Assembly: GCA_031421855.1 (NCBI GenBank)
Contig: JANOPN010000223.1
Coordinates: 1-9,358, forward strand
Direction: 5' to 3'
Source of the DNA: JAAFHN01 sp031421855
GTDB taxonomy: Bacteria > Pseudomonadota > Gammaproteobacteria > Burkholderiales > Burkholderiaceae_C
Length of the DNA: 9,358 bases
Shown here: one piece after another, positions 6,274-9,358 of the stretch
Layout: each line of letters starts with the position of its first letter
How positions within the stretch are numbered: position 1 is the stretch's first letter
Translations under genes and position numbers: made by a program
Notes under the pieces: generated by a model
What the model was told of the DNA's origin: nothing
What the model saw: only the letters and a program-made list of their open reading frames with translations
Databases searched by the model: none

Positions 6274-7662
6274 ATGATACCGACGAATTTCAAGCCAACT
6301 GGCCCAACCATCCCTGACGAAGCGGTATCGGCGTCAGGGGTTTCTCCCCGTGCTTGGGGCGTTGGGGCCTTGGTTCGTGCATTGGCCGAAGCGCTGGAGG
6401 CGCGATTCAACCCCATAACGGTTCGCGGCGAAATCACCGGGTTCTCAAAAGCGACGAGCGGGCACTGCTATTTCACGCTCAAAGACGCCGATCCGCGCGC
6501 TGATTCGTCCATCAGCTGCGCGATGTTCCGCCGCGTCGCCGGGATGCTTGATTTCTCTCCAAAAAACGGCGACGTGATTGAGCTGCGCGGCCGGGTCACC
6601 GTCTATGCGGCCCGAGGCTCCTTGCAGTTGGTGGCCGAGCACATGGCCAAAGTGCAAACCAGTCAGGGCGAATTGTGGGCGCGGTTTGAAGCGCTCAAGC
6701 AGCAGTTGGCGGCCGAGGGCTTGTTCGATGCCGAGCGTAAGAGAGCCGTGCCACGCTTTGTTCGCCACATCGCCGTAGTGACGTCTTTGCAAGCAGCGGC
6801 GCTGAAAGACGTGCTCGCGGCCATGGCGCGCCGCGCGCCGCATGTCGTGGTGACGGTTTTTGGCTGTGCCGTTCAAGGCGGCAGTGCGATTCGGGAGATT
6901 GGTGATGCGCTATCAAATGTAGAGCAACACAATCAATGGATACGGAGACCAAGTGCTAAAAAGTCATCAGATTTGATCAAATCAGCCCATCCAATCGACG
7001 CCGTGCTGCTCGTCAGGGGTGGCGGCAGCTTTGAAGACTTGTGGGCATTCAATGAGCAATCCGTCGTTCGCGCAGTGGTGGCTTGTTCGGTGCCGCTCAT
7101 TTGCGGTGTGGGGCATGAGACCGATTTCAGCCTGTGCGACTTTGCGGCCGACTTGCGCGCGCCCACGCCGACTGCCGCTGCCGAGCTGGTCAGCGAGCCG
7201 ACAGACGTCTGGCTCGCCGCGTTGGACTTGATGAATGACCGGTTGAGCAACGCCATGCATCGCCGCATCGATGAGCGTGCGCAGCGGCTTGACCAATTGG
7301 CTGTTCAAGTGTCGCGGCCTCAACATGTCGTGCAGCGGTGGCGACTGCATTTGGAGCGCTTGCAGGGTCGGGTGCGGCATGCGGTGCTATCGAATCTACA
7401 GCAACAAAGTCAACAAATGCGGCGACCAGAGGTCGATTTTTTGTCAAAGTCGCTAGAAATGATTGCCCGACACCGCGCCCGGCTAGACACATTGTCGGCG
7501 CGCCTGGATGCGCTCAACCCTCAGCACGTGTTGGCGCGGGGCTACGCCATGATCACGTCGACAAACGGTCATGCGATCACGTCGGTTGCATCACTTCATG
7601 GCGGGCAACATGTGGTGGCGACATTGAGCGACGGGCGGGTTGGCATGGTCGTTGGCCCCTGA
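6274..7662 (+). CDS. xseA: exodeoxyribonuclease VII large subunit
   Basis: XseA is the catalytic subunit of exonuclease VII, which degrades single-stranded DNA in both directions; its partner XseB is not in the window. The 462-residue protein has an N-terminal OB-fold (about 29-125, VGALVRALAEALEARFNPITVRGEI), a catalytic domain (about 135-310) and a C-terminal coiled coil. Residues matching E. coli D155, R205, H238 and D241 are D179 (AALKDVL), R248 (LLVRGGGS), H281 and D284 (GHETD). The R-to-H spacing of 33 equals E. coli, but the D-to-R spacing is 69 instead of 50, so 19 extra residues lie at about 216-241. They coincide with a repeat also found in lpxK and again at 371-385 of XseA itself. 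The terminal LARGYAMI and DGRVGMVV motifs are intact. The ATG has a weak GAG ribosome site. Confidence 0.94.
   Translation: MIPTNFKPTGPTIPDEAVSASGVSPRAWGVGALVRALAEALEARFNPITVRGEITGFSKATSGHCYFTLKDADPRADSSISCAMFRRVAGMLDFSPKNGDVIELRGRVTVYAARGSLQLVAEHMAKVQTSQGELWARFEALKQQLAAEGLFDAERKRAVPRFVRHIAVVTSLQAAALKDVLAAMARRAPHVVVTVFGCAVQGGSAIREIGDALSNVEQHNQWIRRPSAKKSSDLIKSAHPIDAVLLVRGGGSFEDLWAFNEQSVVRAVVACSVPLICGVGHETDFSLCDFAADLRAPTPTAAAELVSEPTDVWLAALDLMNDRLSNAMHRRIDERAQRLDQLAVQVSRPQHVVQRWRLHLERLQGRVRHAVLSNLQQQSQQMRRPEVDFLSKSLEMIARHRARLDTLSARLDALNPQHVLARGYAMITSTNGHAITSVASLHGGQHVVATLSDGRVGMVVGP
6909..6972 (+). repeat. repeat copy 2, inside the catalytic domain of xseA
   Basis: The copy begins GCTATCAAATGTAGAGCAAC and runs through TACGGAGACCA and CTAAAAAGTC. 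Bases 6909-6951 match 7386-7428 at 33 of 43 positions, and 6923-6972 match the lpxK copy on the opposite strand at 37 of 50. It is more AT-rich than the surrounding xseA sequence. In xseA it is read as residues 213-232, LSNVEQHNQWIRRP onward, exactly where the protein is longer than E. coli XseA. Confidence 0.65.
7386..7428 (+). repeat. repeat copy 3, in the coiled-coil part of xseA
   Basis: The copy begins GCTATCGAATCTACAGCAAC and ends GCGGCGACCA. It matches copy 2 at 33 of 43 positions in the same reading frame, so the peptides are alike: LSNLQQQSQQMRRP here against LSNVEQHNQWIRRP. After GACCA the ungapped similarity ends, although GCTAGAAA at 7452-7459 resembles the tail of copy 2 after a gap. 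This is the weakest of the three copies with respect to full length. Confidence 0.55.
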
Positions 7663-7835
7663 TTTGTTCGACCCATCGCGTATTCCGAAACCGAAGTTTT
7701 TATCGCCCAATAGATAATCTCGGTTGAAGCACCCAGCGGCAAAAAACGGTGAGTAGATACCTTGAAGGCCGCAGAAATGAGATTTTTTGAATGCAAGATT
7801 TGACTGCACAAGAGCTGCTGTGCAAGGCGCAGAGC
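7663..7835. other. intergenic region between xseA and the lipoprotein gene
   Basis: I see no terminator with a U-run and no RNA gene here. AACCGA (7689-7694) and TCGGTT (7720-7725) are complementary around 25 bases, too loose for a terminator. TAGATAAT near 7711-7718 could act as a -10 element, but there is no good -35 box. Whether the lipoprotein gene has its own promoter or is read from xseA is unresolved. Confidence 0.3.
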
Positions 7836-9092
7836 ATGGCAACCAAAGCGGCATGGCGCACCAACCCAGCCCTATTCGCGTTCCCCCGCATCGCGGTCAG
7901 TTTGTTTCTATGCGCTTTGACTGGCTGCAAAGGCGCGGTGACCAACGCACCGCCAGCTCAGGGCATTGCTGATCAAGCACCCATCGCGCCCGCCGGCGGC
8001 CAAAGCGACGCCTCGCCAAACACAGCCAGCCCAGACACCGACCCACTGTTCAATGGCCCGTGGACGCCCAGGCTCATCAACGAAACCCGCTCGCCCATTG
8101 CGCAAAGCTCGGCCATGCTGCCTGCGCTTGAGGGCATTCAGACGGTACCCCAACCCGCCTTGCCGCTGCCCTATTTGCCAGAACTGCCTTCGTGGCAACT
8201 CAAGGTGCAGGCTGAGGAGATGGCCGACACCCTTGACACCAAACCCAGCCTCACTTACCCAGAGTACTTTGCGCTTGGACCGAAGGTCTGGTCGCAGCCG
8301 GGACGCTTGTATCGCGCCGTGCTGGAGCCCCGATCGCGCGGCTCGGCCACAGAGGCCGTGGCGCAAGTTGAGCGCGCCTGGGTCGCAGCTGGAGCCACAC
8401 TCGTCACGTCGCGACTGCACCCCGCCATGTTCAATGGCCTGCCCCTGGCTTACTGGCCGCGTGTTTGCGCGCACGACATGCGCGCAGGCCCGGCCTGCAG
8501 CATGTTGCGAACCTACGCAATGCGCATTGCCGATGCCGAAACCGCACCCCACAACCCAATGCAAGTGTGGCTGCAAGTCGGCGTGCATGAGCCCAGCAGT
8601 CGCGCCTGGATCAGCGCCATGCAGTTTGGCGCGCCTGAAGCGCTGCTCGCACCGCCTGCGCGGCCATTGGTGGTCGCAGCACACAGTGCGTCAGCGTCAG
8701 CCGACACCGCTTCGCCACCGGCCGAAACCGAGTCACCACCAGTGTCCTCTGGGCCAGCCGAACACATCACGCGGGCCTACACCCGCAACGAGCTGTTGCA
8801 GCGCTCAGACCCAAACTCAACCATTGTCTGGACCATCAGCGGCCTCTACCAAACCCTTGGTCAAGTCAATCGCATGCCAATTGCTCGGTTTCAACACAGC
8901 AATGTGCAATTCACCGACGCCGAAGGTCAGCAAACGGCAGCCTTGCCGTTTCATGTGCAGGGCAACTTGGTCGTCGTCGACACACCGCAGCTTAAGCGCC
9001 TGTACCTCATTCGAAACAACCGCGAGATCATCCCCATCCCCGCGTTGGGTGGCGCTCCGAGTCAAACCATGTTCCGCTACGGTGGCCCTTGA
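7836..9092 (+). CDS. putative lipoprotein of unknown function
   Basis: I do not recognise this protein. From the ATG at 7836 it has 418 residues and begins with a signal peptide: a basic stretch (MATKAAWRTNP), a hydrophobic core (IAVSLFLCALTG) and a lipobox LTGC with cysteine 31 as the likely lipidated residue. An in-frame ATG at 7791 would add 15 residues; 7836 is preferred for its shorter n-region and the AAGG upstream. After a Pro/Ala/Ser-rich linker come a folded-looking region at about 100-250 (PSWQLKVQAEEMADTL, LYRAVLEPRSR, MQVWLQVGVHEP), a second Ser/Pro/Glu-rich linker, and a beta-rich end. Near residues 373-390 HVQGNLVVVD and KRLYLIRNN faintly recall the C-terminal domain of VirB9/TrbG, without other support. 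Third codon positions favour this frame over the long overlapping frame at 7966-9315. It lies between xseA and sodB. Confidence 0.75.
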   Translation: MATKAAWRTNPALFAFPRIAVSLFLCALTGCKGAVTNAPPAQGIADQAPIAPAGGQSDASPNTASPDTDPLFNGPWTPRLINETRSPIAQSSAMLPALEGIQTVPQPALPLPYLPELPSWQLKVQAEEMADTLDTKPSLTYPEYFALGPKVWSQPGRLYRAVLEPRSRGSATEAVAQVERAWVAAGATLVTSRLHPAMFNGLPLAYWPRVCAHDMRAGPACSMLRTYAMRIADAETAPHNPMQVWLQVGVHEPSSRAWISAMQFGAPEALLAPPARPLVVAAHSASASADTASPPAETESPPVSSGPAEHITRAYTRNELLQRSDPNSTIVWTISGLYQTLGQVNRMPIARFQHSNVQFTDAEGQQTAALPFHVQGNLVVVDTPQLKRLYLIRNNREIIPIPALGGAPSQTMFRYGGP

Positions 9093-9269
9093 GTCGCCTG
9101 GCTTCGAAAAGAGTTTCGGGGGCCGGTGGGCTATTGCGCAATTTCAACCAGCGGCGGTGAGTAGCAACCCCAGAGCAGGCACGGTTGTGAGTGATCAGCG
9201 CGACTTAGGATGGATTCGTTTTTACAATACGGGAGATCGCAGATCATTCATTCACCAAAGGACGTCCCC
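9093..9269 (+). promoter_or_regulatory. upstream region and possible promoter of sodB
   Basis: This 177-base region carries TACAAT at 9223-9228 in the context TCGTTTTTACAATACGGG, a plausible -10 element 41 bases before the sodB start codon. No good -35 box lies 16-18 bases upstream, so regulator-assisted or extended recognition would be needed. AAAGGA at 9258-9263 is the sodB Shine-Dalgarno. I see no clear Fur box and no clear terminator for the lipoprotein gene; the left part (9093-9180) shows nothing I can name. Confidence 0.4.
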
Positions 9270-9358
9270 ATGGAACACACCCTGCCTGCATTGCCCTACG
9301 CCATCGATGCGCTAGCGCCCCACTACAGCCAAGAGACTTTTGAGTTTCACCACGGCAA
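9270..9358 (+). CDS. sodB: superoxide dismutase [Fe] (partial, N-terminus)
   Basis: The first 29 codons of an iron superoxide dismutase, which converts superoxide to hydrogen peroxide and oxygen in the cytoplasm. The peptide starts MEHTLPALPYAIDALAPH and continues YSQETFEFHHG, parallel to E. coli SodB (LPALPYAKDALAPH and ETIEYHYG). Histidine 27 corresponds to the first metal ligand of the family. AAAGGA ends seven bases before the ATG. The gene continues beyond the window, so metal preference cannot be judged. Confidence 0.93.
   Translation, partial: MEHTLPALPYAIDALAPHYSQETFEFHHG

Noticed and set aside
6225..6437. Upstream extension of exbB by 71 residues
   Set aside because: It runs antisense through the xseA start and has no membrane-protein character; the GTG at 6224 with GGAGG gives the normal family N-terminus.
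7689..7725. AACCGA/TCGGTT inverted repeat as an xseA terminator
   Set aside because: Only six base pairs around a 25-base loop, with no U-run after the right arm.
7908..8684. 258-residue open frame on the - strand opposite the lipoprotein gene
   Set aside because: Antisense shadow with no motifs, rich in Gly, Arg, His and Cys.
7966..9315. 449-residue open frame on the + strand overlapping the lipoprotein gene
   Set aside because: The peptide is an Arg/Ser/Cys/Pro-rich shadow typical of a shifted frame in GC-rich coding DNA, and it would overrun the sodB start. The frame at 7836-9092 has a signal peptide and better third-position composition.
1..9358. CRISPR array, tRNA, rRNA or defence island
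   Set aside because: No regularly spaced direct repeats, tRNA-like cloverleaf or rRNA signature was seen, and no gene encodes a recognisable defence protein.

Overview
The window looks like a chromosomal segment of a betaproteobacterium, most probably Burkholderiales and close to Comamonadaceae. This rests on gene content and wording: an ExbB that begins VFSIIQAAGW, a decarboxylase that begins MKFRFPIVIIDEDYRS, an exonuclease VII large subunit with TSLQAAAL in place of the usual TSPTGAA, an exbB-exbD-lpxK block divergent from xseA, and sodB downstream of xseA. Codons are moderately GC-rich. Genus-level placement is not possible from sequence reading alone.

Layout, left to right. (1) Positions 1-48 hold the last 15 codons of an unidentified + strand gene. 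(2) Positions 44-210 hold a small element with perfect inverted ends, flanked by CTAG on both sides, lodged between the stop codons of two convergent genes. (3) On the - strand lies a two-gene operon, nfeD (1135-1572) then a QmcA/stomatin-type SPFH gene (210-1124); the two proteins form a classic membrane-quality pair. (4) A 148-bp divergent intergenic region carries a TGACAT dyad and a possible leader hairpin. (5) A 754-residue PLP-dependent Orn/Lys/Arg decarboxylase follows (1721-3985, +). Its 3' end overlaps lpxK tail to tail by 28 bp. (6) The - strand operon exbB-exbD-lpxK (6224 down to 3958) encodes a proton-driven energiser pair plus the lipid A 4'-kinase. (7) xseA (6274-7662, +) is divergent from exbB. 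(8) A putative lipoprotein gene of unknown function (about 7836-9092, +) follows. (9) The first 29 codons of the iron superoxide dismutase gene sodB start at 9270 and run off the end.

Most genes are ordinary envelope and housekeeping functions. The unusual signals are small-scale: the 157-bp inverted-repeat element at the left edge; a shared ~43-50 bp repeat found three times, once in lpxK and twice in xseA, in different reading frames between the two genes, one copy adding 19 residues to the catalytic core of exonuclease VII; a four-unit 8-bp tandem repeat that makes a ladder of three tiny overlapping ORFs running into the lpxK start codon; and an orphan lipoprotein gene between xseA and sodB. 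I found no CRISPR array, tRNA, rRNA, full-length transposase or defence system.
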